Positions 8,494-16,348 of a stretch of DNA of 64,000 nt are shown here, piece by piece (the first letter of the stretch is position 1; each line of letters starts with the position of its first letter). Below the pieces are notes generated by a model that was not told the origin of the DNA, did not search any database, and was given only the letters and a program-made list of their open reading frames with translations. A program made the translations under genes and the position numbers. The DNA is from Salinarimonas sp046292825 (GTDB lineage: Bacteria > Pseudomonadota > Alphaproteobacteria > Rhizobiales > Beijerinckiaceae): positions 29,335 through 93,334 of the forward strand of contig NZ_JBKBQG010000013.1 in the NCBI RefSeq assembly GCF_046292825.1. Reading direction: 5' to 3'.

Positions 8494-11010
8494 CTACTCG
8501 GCCGCGAGACGTTGCGGGCCGTCAGCGGGGAAAACGCAGGTCACCGTGGTCCCCGATCCGGGCTCGGAAATCAAGCTCACCCGCCCGCCATGCGCCTCGA
8601 CGAAGGCGCGCACGATGGAGAGGCCGAGCCCGACGCCGCGATGGCGGGTGCCGAGCGTGTGGCTCTCGAAGCGGTCGAACACCTTCGCGGCGACCGCCTC
8701 GGGGATGCCGCGGCCCGAATCGACGACTTCGAGCACCACGTCGCCGGCCTGCCTGCGGGCGCGTACGCGGATCGTCTGCCCCGCCGACGAGAAGCCGATC
8801 GCGTTCGAGAGGAGGTTGAACAGCACCTGGCGGACGCGCTTGGGGTCGGCGACGAAGGTGCCGATGTCCTGCGGCGCGTCGATCTCGAGCACGATCTCCT
8901 GCTCGGCGATGCGGTCGTCGAGCCCGCGCGCGGCGGCCTCGATCGTCTCGCGGATGTCGACCGGCGCGGGCTCGAGCGCGAGCGATCCCGTGTCGATCGA
9001 GGCGAGGTCGAGGATGTCGTTGACGATGGCGAGCAGCGCGCCCGACGAGCGCATGATGTGCCCGGCATAGTCCTTCTGGCGCTCGTTGAGCTCGCCGACG
9101 GTACCGTCGCCCAGGAGTTGGGTGAAGCCGATGATGGTGGTGAGCGGCGAGCGCAGCTCGTAGGAGACGTGGTGGACGAAGTCCTCGCGCAGGCGCGCGG
9201 CGGCCTCGAGCGCCTCGTTCTTCTCGATGAGCGCGCGCTCGACGTTGACGCTCGCGGTGACGTCGACGAAGGCGACGAGGGTGCCGCCGTCCGGCAGCGG
9301 CTGGATCGCGCAATCGAGATGCAGGCCGTCGCGGCGCGCGAGGCGCAGGGCGAGCCCGTCGCGCGAGTCGGGCTGGCCGGCGACGGCGGCGCGGATCTCG
9401 CTCCAGGCCTCGTCTCCGGGAGCGAGCGCGGCGCAGGCGGCGATCACCGCCTCGACATGCGGCTCCTCCTCCGTCTGCGGCTCGAGCCGCCAGAGCGCGC
9501 GGAAGGCGCGGTTGGCGAGCTTGAGCCGGCCGTCCGAGCCGAACACGGCGACGCCTTCCTCCAGCGCGTCGAGCGTCTCGCCCTGGACGCGGATGAGGGC
9601 GTTGTAGCGGGATTCGAGCAGGATGTGCTCGGAGACGTCCTCGAACAGATAGGTGAGCCCGCCCTGCGGATTGGGGTTGGCGACGACGTGGAGCGTGCGC
9701 CGATCGGGCAGGTGCCACCAGGATTCCTGCGGCTCGATCGCCCGGTAGGCGGAGAGGAGATCGGCCTTCCAGCGGCGGAAATCCACCTGCTCGGGCAGCT
9801 TGCGGTCGGCGCGCAGCCGGTCGAGGATCTCGCCCTCGGCGGGGCCGCTCTCGAGGAAGGTCTGGTCCAATCCCCACAGCCGACGATAGGCGGCGTTGTG
9901 GAAGACGAGCGTCTGGCGGGCGTCGAAGATCGCGACCGCGCTCGGCAGGTAGTCGAGCGTGCGCACGTGCGCCTGCATCTGGCGGACGAGATCGCCGCGG
10001 ACCTCCTCGAGTTCGGTGACGTCGACGGCGATGCCCGCGCTGCCGGCGCCGCTCGGCGTCTCGGCGATGTCGACGACGCGGCGGGCGCCGGCGACGATCG
10101 CGGCGGCGCGGGCGCGGAAGGCCTGGTTCTGCGCGCGCGCGGTCGCCGCGGCCTCGCGGGTGCCGCGGTCGAGGAGGTCGAGGCCGCGGGCGCGCGCGTC
10201 GGCGAGATCGCGCGCCTCGACGGCCGCGAGCCAGGCGCCGTTCGCCCAGGCGACGCGCCCCTCGGCGTCCCGCAGCCAGACCGGCTGGGCGAGGCCCTCG
10301 ATCAGCCCGCGCAGGCTGTCGAGCTCGGCGCCCTGGCGCGCCAGCCGGTCGTCGGCCTCGCGCACCGCGCGGCGATCGCCGGTGACCTCGCGCAGGCGCA
10401 GGATCGCCTGCCCGCCGAGCGCCCGGCCCAGCGCGTCGACATAGCCGCCGCCCTGGGTCTTGAGAACCGCCTGGAAGGCCTCGCCGCGCTCGCGCAGGCG
10501 CACGAGGGCGGCCTCCAGCGTCCCGGCGTCGCTCGGCGCGAGCCAGGCGCCGAAGGCGAGGAGCTTGCGGCCGGCGGCGGCGGGGCCGAGGGCGGCGCGA
10601 TCGCCCTCGATGCGGGGCTCGGCGTCGCGCCCGTCCCAGGAGACGACGATCTGGCTCTCCGCGCCGATCACGATCTCGGCACGATCGTTGGCGCCGCGCA
10701 GCTCGGCGATCTCGCCGCGCAGAGCCGTCTCGCGCGCGGTCCAGCGGCGCTGCTCGATCCGGTAGAAGAGGGCGGTGGTGAGCGCGAAGATGAGCGAGCC
10801 GGCGACGACCGCGAAGGACAGCGCGCTCTGCGGGTCGATGCGGGCGACGAGCGGCTCGAGCGGGTCCGCCGCCGCCGTGCCGCCCCAGAGGCCCGCGACC
10901 AGGCCTCCGGCGAGCGCGGTGGCCGCGAGCGCGACCGATCTCAGGCGGGCGACGGGACGCGGATCGCGCGCGCCCTCCGCATCCCGACCCCCGCTCCCGC
11001 CCCCGTCCAT
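8494..11010 (-). CDS. divL: DivL-type PAS sensor pseudokinase
   Basis: An 838-residue membrane sensor. Two hydrophobic segments are near residues 23-45 and 57-78, several PAS-like segments fill 80-590, and a HisKA domain and HATPase domain follow. In the HisKA motif the phospho-accepting His is replaced by Tyr617 (HHVSYELRSPLTTIIGF), the hallmark of DivL. The ATPase boxes look intact: NLLSNAIGFS, DSGRGIPEAV and GVGLGLSIVRAF. In Caulobacter, DivL reads the phosphorylation state of DivK and tunes the CckA-ChpT-CtrA relay, so a cell-cycle role is expected here. The start at 11010 follows a spacer of 240 bp shared with the divergent SIMPL gene, which carries a perfect CtrA-type box. The tsaE-amgK and murU genes lie downstream in the same direction. 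Confidence 0.9.
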   Translation of the reverse strand: MDGGGSGGRDAEGARDPRPVARLRSVALAATALAGGLVAGLWGGTAAADPLEPLVARIDPQSALSFAVVAGSLIFALTTALFYRIEQRRWTARETALRGEIAELRGANDRAEIVIGAESQIVVSWDGRDAEPRIEGDRAALGPAAAGRKLLAFGAWLAPSDAGTLEAALVRLRERGEAFQAVLKTQGGGYVDALGRALGGQAILRLREVTGDRRAVREADDRLARQGAELDSLRGLIEGLAQPVWLRDAEGRVAWANGAWLAAVEARDLADARARGLDLLDRGTREAAATARAQNQAFRARAAAIVAGARRVVDIAETPSGAGSAGIAVDVTELEEVRGDLVRQMQAHVRTLDYLPSAVAIFDARQTLVFHNAAYRRLWGLDQTFLESGPAEGEILDRLRADRKLPEQVDFRRWKADLLSAYRAIEPQESWWHLPDRRTLHVVANPNPQGGLTYLFEDVSEHILLESRYNALIRVQGETLDALEEGVAVFGSDGRLKLANRAFRALWRLEPQTEEEPHVEAVIAACAALAPGDEAWSEIRAAVAGQPDSRDGLALRLARRDGLHLDCAIQPLPDGGTLVAFVDVTASVNVERALIEKNEALEAAARLREDFVHHVSYELRSPLTTIIGFTQLLGDGTVGELNERQKDYAGHIMRSSGALLAIVNDILDLASIDTGSLALEPAPVDIRETIEAAARGLDDRIAEQEIVLEIDAPQDIGTFVADPKRVRQVLFNLLSNAIGFSSAGQTIRVRARRQAGDVVLEVVDSGRGIPEAVAAKVFDRFESHTLGTRHRGVGLGLSIVRAFVEAHGGRVSLISEPGSGTTVTCVFPADGPQRLAAE

Positions 11011-11134
11011 TCTCGCGACGTCCCTTCGCTCGAGATCGCAATGCGGGCGATCCGGGGCACGAGCCCGCCGGACGCCTCACCTTGCGACGAATCGTTCGCA
11101 GTGTACCCTCCCCGCGACTCCGCCAGGAAGAGGG

Positions 11135-11149
11135 TTAAGGTTCGTTTAA
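11135..11149. promoter_or_regulatory. perfect CtrA-type box TTAA-N7-TTAA
   Basis: TTAAGGTTCGTTTAA lies in the spacer between divL and the SIMPL gene, about 125 bp upstream of the divL start and 100 bp upstream of the SIMPL start. It matches the alphaproteobacterial CtrA consensus exactly. TTAA is rare in this GC-rich DNA, so a spaced pair is unlikely by chance. Confidence 0.6.
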
Positions 11150-11250
11150 GCGGACCCGTGGCATGCGAGTCACGCAAGCGCGCCATCAGCCCGCCACGAT
11201 CGCGGCGCGACCTCGCGCAACCTCCGAATCCTCATCGGGAACTCTTCGTC

Positions 11251-11994
11251 ATGACCAGCCGCAGACCGCTCCGTGCCGCCCGAATCCTCCTCCTCGCGGG
11301 GCTCGCCGCGACGGCGCCCTTCGCCGCCGCCTCGGCGCAGGAGACGCCCGCCCGGCCCGGCTCCGTGACGGTGACCGGGACGGGCGAGGTCGAGCGCGCG
11401 CCGGACCGCGCCCGCATCCTCGTCGCGGTCGTGAACCGGGGCGCGAGCGTGGCCGAAGTCGTCGCCGCGAACCGGGAGGCGAGCGAAGCGGCGCTCGCGC
11501 GCATCGAGGAGCTCGGCATCGCGCGAGAGGACGTCGCGACGGTCGATTTCCAGGTCTTCGAGACGCCGGAGGAATTCACCCGCGACGGGCAGCCGCGCGA
11601 GCGTCCGCCCTTCACCGCGAGCCATCGCCTGTCGATTCTCCTCGACGACGTCGACCGCGCGGGCGAGGTCGCGGGGGCGATCCTCGACGGGCAGGCGATG
11701 ACCTTCCAGGGCATCTCCTTCGAGCTCGAGCGCTCGGAGGAAGCGCAGGACGAGGCGTTGCGGCGCGCCGTCGCCGACGCGCGGCGTCAGGCGCAGGTGC
11801 TTGCGGAGGCCGCGGACGTCGCGCTCGGGCGGATCCTGCGCATCGGCGACGCGCAGCCCTCCTTCCCCCGTCCCGAAATGGCCTTCCGCGCCGCCGCCGC
11901 CGATGCGCGCGCCCTGCCGATCGTGCCCCCCTCGCGGCTGACCTGGAGCGCGTCGACGACGCTCACCTTCGAGCTCGAGGAGAGCGCGCCCTGA
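11251..11994 (+). CDS. SIMPL domain protein (DUF541), exported
   Basis: A 247-residue protein with a clear signal peptide: basic MTSRRPLRAAR, a hydrophobic core LLLAGLAATAPFAAA, and cleavage expected after ASA. The mature part begins ETPARPGSVTVTGTGEVERAPD, the usual opening of SIMPL/DUF541 proteins, and the domain fills the rest. Members are periplasmic or outer-membrane-associated, and their function is poorly defined. ATG at 11251 is chosen because it gives the signal peptide; the open frame upstream is shadow. It is divergent from divL and convergent with the next gene, whose stop codon is ten bases away. Confidence 0.85.
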   Translation: MTSRRPLRAARILLLAGLAATAPFAAASAQETPARPGSVTVTGTGEVERAPDRARILVAVVNRGASVAEVVAANREASEAALARIEELGIAREDVATVDFQVFETPEEFTRDGQPRERPPFTASHRLSILLDDVDRAGEVAGAILDGQAMTFQGISFELERSEEAQDEALRRAVADARRQAQVLAEAADVALGRILRIGDAQPSFPRPEMAFRAAAADARALPIVPPSRLTWSASTTLTFELEESAP

Positions 11995-12005
11995 GCCGCG
12001 CGCTC
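11982..12005. terminator. hairpin between convergent genes
   Basis: GAGCGCG and CGCGCTC form a seven-base stem with a ten-base loop. The SIMPL stop codon lies in the loop, and the stop of the opposing GyrI-like gene overlaps the second arm. Termination from both directions is plausible. Confidence 0.4.
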
Positions 12006-12630
12006 ATTTCGGAAAGAGATAGATCGCCACCCGCAGGCTCGGATCGTCCTCGTCCTTCGCGTCGGTGAGGAATTCCTCCAGGATGACGTCCTCGACGATC
12101 AGCCCGTCGCGGTCGAGCGCCGCGGTCAGCGCCTCGTAGGTGGCGTCGATCTCGGCATAGGGGCCCTCGTGCAGCGCGCGCAGGGCGTAGCCGCCGCGGG
12201 TCGCGCCGAAGCCGATCGCGGGCTCGGTCTCCTGCGCGGCGGCGACCTCCTCGGGCGTCGGGGCGCGGGCGAGCGGCAGGAGCACCTCGAAGCCGAACCC
12301 GGCATCGTCCCCCGTGAGATAGGCCGCGAGCGGGCGGCCGGCGGCGGCGATGCCGGCGTCGGCGAGGGCCTGCGCGAGCCGCGTGCCGGCCTCGGCGAGC
12401 GCGGCATGGGCGTCCTCCCAGGGCGCCTGGCCTTCGAGCCGGGCGGCGGGGCGGGCCTCGAGGCGCACGGTGGCGAGGGTCGGCAGGTCCTCGCCGTCCT
12501 CGATCGGGGCGAGGACGGAGGGCGCCGGCGGTGCGATCTCGGGCAGCACGCGCGAGGCCGCGGCCGGGCCGGACGCGAGGAGAAGCCCCGCGAGCACGAG
12601 CGCCGCACGCCGATATCCACCCGCCGCCAT
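12004..12630 (-). CDS. exported GyrI-like (effector-binding domain) protein
   Basis: A 208-residue protein starting MAAGGYRRAALVLAGLLLASGPAAA, which is a typical signal peptide. The C-terminal half fits the GyrI-like small-molecule-binding fold: GFEVLLPLAR, ATRGGYALRALHEGPYAEIDATYEAL and the final strand RVAIYLFPK, where family members end with a similar strand. Such domains usually sit in cytoplasmic regulators, so a secreted stand-alone copy is less common. The Met at 12630 is preferred over upstream ones because it alone gives a signal peptide. Ligand unknown. It is convergent with the SIMPL gene. Confidence 0.65.
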   Translation of the reverse strand: MAAGGYRRAALVLAGLLLASGPAAASRVLPEIAPPAPSVLAPIEDGEDLPTLATVRLEARPAARLEGQAPWEDAHAALAEAGTRLAQALADAGIAAAGRPLAAYLTGDDAGFGFEVLLPLARAPTPEEVAAAQETEPAIGFGATRGGYALRALHEGPYAEIDATYEALTAALDRDGLIVEDVILEEFLTDAKDEDDPSLRVAIYLFPK

Positions 12631-12769
12631 GCCCGTCTCCCCCTCGCGTGCCGCACGCGGGGCGGAGCCTAATCGATCCGCGGGCGCGCCGCCACACGCT
12701 CCCTTTGACACGGCCCCCCGACGGCGCCATCGTGCGCGCCCTTCGCCACGGATCCCCGAGCGCTCCGCT

Positions 12770-13657
12770 TTGTCCCCCGCCTTCGCCACCCTGATCGGCC
12801 TCGCCGCGATCGCCCTGTGGGGGCTGCTCGCCCTGTTCACCGCGGCGTCGGGGGCGATCCCGCCGTTTCAGATGAACGCGATGTGCTTCCTCGTCGGCGG
12901 GCTCGTCGGCTGCGTCGCGCTCGCGCGCAAGCCGAAGGCGGTCCGCGCGCTGGTGCAGCCGTGGCCGGTCTGGGCGCTGGGGGTGGGCGGCCTGTTCGGC
13001 TATCACGCGCTCTATTTCGGCGCCTTGCGCCTCGCGCCGCCGGCGGAGGCCTCCCTCGTCGCCTATCTGTGGCCGCTCCTGATCGTGGTCTTCTCCGGGC
13101 TCCTGCCGGGGGAGCGGCTGCGGGCGATCCATGTCGCGGGCGCGCTCGTCGGCCTCTGCGGCGTCGTCGTCCTCTCGACGGGACAGGGCCTCGCCGCGCG
13201 GCCCGAGCACCTGCCGGGCTACCTCCTCGCGCTCGCGGCGGCTCTGTTCTGGGCCGGCTATTCGGTGCTCTCGCGGCGCGTGGCGGACGTGCCGACGCAG
13301 GTCGTGGCGGGGTTCTGCCTCGCGACCGCCGCGCTCTCGCTCGCCGTCCATCTCGCCTTCGAGACGACGGTGTGGCCGACGGGCGCGACGCAATGGCTCG
13401 CGATCCTCGCGCTCGGGCTCGGCCCGGTGGGAGCCGCCTTCTACGCCTGGGACGTGGGCGTCAAGCGCGGCGACATCCGCCTCCTCGGCGTCGCCTCCTA
13501 CGCCGCCCCGGTGATCTCGACGCTCGCCCTCGTCGTCGCGGGCTTCGCCGATCCGACCCCGGCTCTCGCGCTCGCCTGCGCGCTGATCGTGGCGGGCGCC
13601 CTCGTCGCTTCGAGCGACAAGCTGTTTTCCGGCCGACGGCCCAATCCCTCCCCGTAG
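12770..13657 (+). CDS. DMT/EamA family transporter
   Basis: A membrane protein of about 295 residues with ten predicted hydrophobic helices in two EamA halves (FATLIGLAAIALWGLLALFT; LALAAALFWAGYSVLSRR). EamA proteins export small metabolites such as amino acids; the substrate is not inferable. No ATG precedes the first helix, so TTG at 12770 is proposed as the start, with a GAG about ten bases upstream. The last residues NPSP and the stop TAG are encoded by the left arm of a long inverted repeat shared with the opposing gene. Confidence 0.82.
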   Translation: MSPAFATLIGLAAIALWGLLALFTAASGAIPPFQMNAMCFLVGGLVGCVALARKPKAVRALVQPWPVWALGVGGLFGYHALYFGALRLAPPAEASLVAYLWPLLIVVFSGLLPGERLRAIHVAGALVGLCGVVVLSTGQGLAARPEHLPGYLLALAAALFWAGYSVLSRRVADVPTQVVAGFCLATAALSLAVHLAFETTVWPTGATQWLAILALGLGPVGAAFYAWDVGVKRGDIRLLGVASYAAPVISTLALVVAGFADPTPALALACALIVAGALVASSDKLFSGRRPNPSP

Positions 13658-13787
13658 GGGAGGGTGGCCCCCGAGCGGAGCGAGGGGGTCGGGTGGGGCC
13701 CGGGTCGTGATTTCGCGACAGGCGTCGGGCCCCACCCGGCCTTTCTCGCTCGACGCTCGAAAGACCACCCTCCCCTACGGGGAGGGA
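13645..13787. repeat. long inverted repeat with exact 23-bp arms between convergent genes
   Basis: The arm at 13645-13667 is the exact reverse complement of 13765-13787. Inside lies a second pair built on GGGTGGGGCCCG near 13694 and its complement near 13729. Each outer arm itself contains the small palindrome CCCTCCCCGTAGGGGAGGG. The outer arms encode the last codons PSP-stop of the DMT exporter on one strand and of the HD hydrolase on the other. It resembles the intergenic palindromes spread through alphaproteobacterial genomes and could act as a two-way terminator. Confidence 0.8.
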
Positions 13788-14404
13788 TGCGCCAATTCCT
13801 TGCAGCGCTCCTTGAAGCGGCGGGCGGCGTCGTCGGCGGGCCAGGGGGGGAGCCAGGCTTCGAGATCCGGCGGCGCGCCCTCGGGCGTGCCGAAGAAGCG
13901 GCGCGCCTCCGCCTCCGAGAAGCCGGCGAGCCGCGTCGCCTCGAGGAAGGCGGCGGTGCGGTCGGCGCGCTTGGCGAGCGCGGCCTCCGCGCGCGGCGGC
14001 GCGGCGGACAGGCCGAAATGCAGGCGCACGGCCGCCGCGAGGCGCCGCTCGGTGTCCTTGTAGACGTCGCCGATCACGGCCTTGAAGGGCGAGATCATGT
14101 CGCCGATCACGTATTCGGGCGCGTCGTGAAGGAGGATTCCGAGCCGCGTTTCGCGCGTCGTCTCCGGCGCGAGGCGGCGGGCGACGGCCTCCACGAGGAG
14201 CGAGTGCTGGGCGACCGAGAAGACGTGCGCCCCGCGCGTCTGCCCGTTCCAGCGCGCGACGCGGGCGAGGCCGTGGGCGATGTCCTCGAGCTCGACGTCG
14301 ATGGGCGAGGGATCGAGGAGATCGAGCCGCCGGCCGGACAGCATGCGCTGCCAAGCCCGCGGCGGCGCTTTCGATCCCCGCGGCGCGCTCGCCACGCGTG
14401 CCAT
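13775..14404 (-). CDS. HD domain phosphohydrolase (YfbR-like)
   Basis: A 209-residue protein of the HD superfamily. The metal-binding pattern is visible: RWNGQTRGAHVFSVAQHSLLV supplies the first His, ILLHDAPEYVIGDM the HD pair with the family's E, and KRADRTAAFLEATR the last Asp. The pattern resembles YfbR-type 5'-deoxynucleotidases, so dephosphorylation of nucleotides is likely. The start ATG at 14404 overlaps the tag stop by one base (TGATG), so the two are probably co-translated. Its C-terminal HPSP-stop comes from the right arm of the inverted repeat. Confidence 0.82.
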   Translation of the reverse strand: MARVASAPRGSKAPPRAWQRMLSGRRLDLLDPSPIDVELEDIAHGLARVARWNGQTRGAHVFSVAQHSLLVEAVARRLAPETTRETRLGILLHDAPEYVIGDMISPFKAVIGDVYKDTERRLAAAVRLHFGLSAAPPRAEAALAKRADRTAAFLEATRLAGFSEAEARRFFGTPEGAPPDLEAWLPPWPADDAARRFKERCKELAHPSP

Positions 14405-15036
14405 CAGAACCCCTCCGCCAACGCCGCGCATTCCGCGTGGCGGAAGCAGCCGACGAGGTGGTCGTTCGTCAGCCCGCAGGCCTGCATGAAGGCGTAGACG
14501 ATGGTGGGGCCGCAGAAGCCGAAGCCGCGGGCCTTCAAGTCCTTCGACAGAGCCCGCGCGGCCGCGCTCTCGGTGGGCGCCTCGGCGCGCGAGCGCAGGT
14601 TCGTCTGCACGGGACGCCCGTCGACGAAGCCCCAGACGTAATCGGAAAAGGAGCCCCTCTCCGCGATCGCGAGATAGGCGCGCGCCCCGCGGATCGTCGC
14701 CTCGATCTTCGCGCGGTTCCTCACGATCCCCGCATTCCCCATCAGCCGCGCGACGTCGGCCTCCGTGAAGCGCGCGATCGCCTCCGGGTCGAAGCCGGCG
14801 AAGGCGTCGCGAAACGCCTCGCGCTTGCGCAGGATGGTGATCCAGGAGAGCCCGGCCTGAAAACCGTCGAGGATCAGCTTCTCGAACAGGGCGCGAGACT
14901 CGCGCTCGGGCACGCCCCAATCGGTGTCGTGATAGGCGACGTAGAGCGGGTCCGTCGCCGGCCACCAGCAGCGCGCGCGCCCGTCCGCGTGGAGGACGAG
15001 CGAGCCGTCCGCGATCGCATCGTCGAATGTGGTCAC
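14404..15036 (-). CDS. tag: DNA-3-methyladenine glycosylase I
   Basis: A 210-residue glycosylase that removes 3-methyladenine from alkylated DNA. The zinc-binding residues of Tag are visible: Cys in RCWWPATDPLYVAYHDTDWG, His in YHDTDWG, and the C-terminal His and Cys in GCFRHAEC. GFQAGLSWITILRKREAFR and GFGFCGPTIVYAFMQA are strong family signatures. GTG at 15036 is proposed as the start because it has a G-rich ribosome-binding site and places the first Cys at a normal distance. It is upstream of and overlapping the HD hydrolase gene. Confidence 0.93.
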   Translation of the reverse strand: MTTFDDAIADGSLVLHADGRARCWWPATDPLYVAYHDTDWGVPERESRALFEKLILDGFQAGLSWITILRKREAFRDAFAGFDPEAIARFTEADVARLMGNAGIVRNRAKIEATIRGARAYLAIAERGSFSDYVWGFVDGRPVQTNLRSRAEAPTESAAARALSKDLKARGFGFCGPTIVYAFMQACGLTNDHLVGCFRHAECAALAEGF

Positions 15037-15104
15037 GAAACGCCCCCCGCGCGTGCCTCGTCTACCGGTGAGGTAGAGGATTCGCGCGCGGGAGGCCAGG
15101 GGGG

Positions 15105-15485
15105 TCAGAGCGGGCCGGCGGCGCGGGCGAGGAGGGCGGCGAGGCGTGCCGCGACGGCGTCGTGCGCGGCGATCGCCGCCGCGACGCCCGATGCGTCGCC
15201 GTTCTTCTCGGCTTTGGAGCGGGCGTGATCGGCCGCGCCGACGGCCGCGTCGAGCGCCTGCCATTCCGCGAGATCGGCCTCGGCGCCGTCCGCGCCGCGT
15301 GCGGCGCGCGCCTCGAGCACCGCGCGCAGGCGGTAGCGCGCCATGGTGTGGGCGCAGGCGAGATTGCCCGCCCGCGCCTCCTTCGCGCAGAACAGCGACG
15401 CGCCCGGCCGCCCTCGCCAGCCCTCGTGCGCGAGCCCGCAGGCGCGCACGTGGAGCTCGTCGAGGGAGGCGGGCGCGGCGTTCAT
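15105..15485 (-). CDS. hypothetical protein
   Basis: A 126-residue reading frame that I do not recognise. It is Ala-rich and mostly helical, with four Cys in the first half (VRACGLAHEGW, SLFCAKEAR, LACAHTMARYR), but no known motif. It begins ten bases after the end of the tail-collar-like frame on the same strand, so the two may have been co-transcribed. With this base composition a chance frame of this length is possible; the codon use and the position right behind another gene are in its favour. Confidence 0.45.
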   Translation of the reverse strand: MNAAPASLDELHVRACGLAHEGWRGRPGASLFCAKEARAGNLACAHTMARYRLRAVLEARAARGADGAEADLAEWQALDAAVGAADHARSKAEKNGDASGVAAAIAAHDAVAARLAALLARAAGPL

Positions 15486-15495
15486 TGCGGGCGCG

Positions 15496-16071
15496 TCACG
15501 GCCGCGGCGGGAAGATGCCCGTCACGGCGATGATGAAGCTCACGCCGGTGAAGGGCATCCGGTTCTCGTGGGGCATGCCGCTCCCGGCAAAGCCGACTTG
15601 GACGGCGACGCTGCCAGGGGCGAGCGTGACGGCATCGCCGTCCGCGGCGGCATACGCGTTCACGTTGGTCACGTTCGGCCCGCTCTGGAACCGTGCCGCT
15701 CCGAGGACTTGCCCAGCTTGGGGCTGATTCGACGTTGCGGGCGTATTCCTAACGACGACCTAGCCGGCGGCCGGATGATTGTGCTGCGGCATCTGCGTCG
15801 CGATGAGAGTGACGTCCTCGACACCGGCCATCATCCCAAGCGAATACGTGCTCAACCCGGGACCCTGACCCATTCCGGCGCCCATCGGCGCGCGCGAGCG
15901 CAGGTCCGGCAGGCCGAACGTCTGCGTGCCGTTGCCGCCGTAGGTGGTGCCCAACAGCGCGAACAGAGCCTGGTTCTGCGCGATCGCGACGAGGGCTCCG
16001 TTGCAATATGACCAGCCCAACGGCGCGAAATTCGGCGCCCACATCATGATCGTCCCAATGTAAACGTCCAT
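15496..16071 (-). pseudogene. phage tail-collar / microcystin-dependent-protein (MDP) family gene with one in-frame amber codon
   Basis: The frame starts MDVYIGTIMMWAPNFAPLGW, the standard opening of small MDP/tail-collar proteins, followed by QNQALFALLGTTYGGNGTQTF and GLPDLRSRAPMGAGMGQGPG. A TAG at 15760-15762 stops it after 103 codons (QMPQHNHPAAG-stop). Read past the TAG, the same frame continues to a TGA at 15496 with the family's normal C-terminus: NQPQAGQVLGAARF, then MPHENRMPF, then SFIIAVTGIFPPRP. Total length is 191 codons before the final stop, normal for the family, and no other defect is seen. This is a recent nonsense mutation, a sequencing error, or a readthrough gene. Family members are known from phage tails and from bacterial gene clusters of unclear role. 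Confidence 0.75.
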
Positions 16072-16348
16072 CTCCCCCTCCTCGGCGCCGCCGCCGCGGG
16101 CCCTCGCCCGCTGATTGATTCGGCGACCGTCGGCCGAAAGAGAGCACAGGGCGGCATTTTTTCCAACATCTAATCGTCAGTTGTTTCCCTATCGTTCACG
16201 GGTCGCGCCCGATTCTGTTAGACTTTTCTTGCGTGCAGGCATTCGCCGTTAAGAGGCGCGCGATTGTTGCGCGTTCGCCACTTTGCAGGCTGAGCAATTG
16301 GAGGCATGGTGTCGATCGACGATCGTCGATGCGGAGAGGATTCGCGAC
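16072..16348. promoter_or_regulatory. divergent spacer between the MDP-like gene and the giant surface protein
   Basis: This 277-bp stretch is more AT-rich than its surroundings (for example near 16155-16195 and 16215-16235) and must hold the promoters for both directions. I see no convincing operator. The last bases, GGAGAGG nine bases before 16349, form a good ribosome-binding site for the giant gene. Confidence 0.4.

Noticed and set aside
8233..11250. Long + strand frame over divL and tsaE-amgK, joined to the SIMPL gene
   Set aside because: Only the part from 11251 has a signal peptide and family similarity; the rest is antisense to well-supported genes.
15105..16071. Prophage remnant
   Set aside because: A single tail-collar-like gene occurs; no integrase, capsid, terminase or att repeats are visible, and MDP-family genes are often outside phages.
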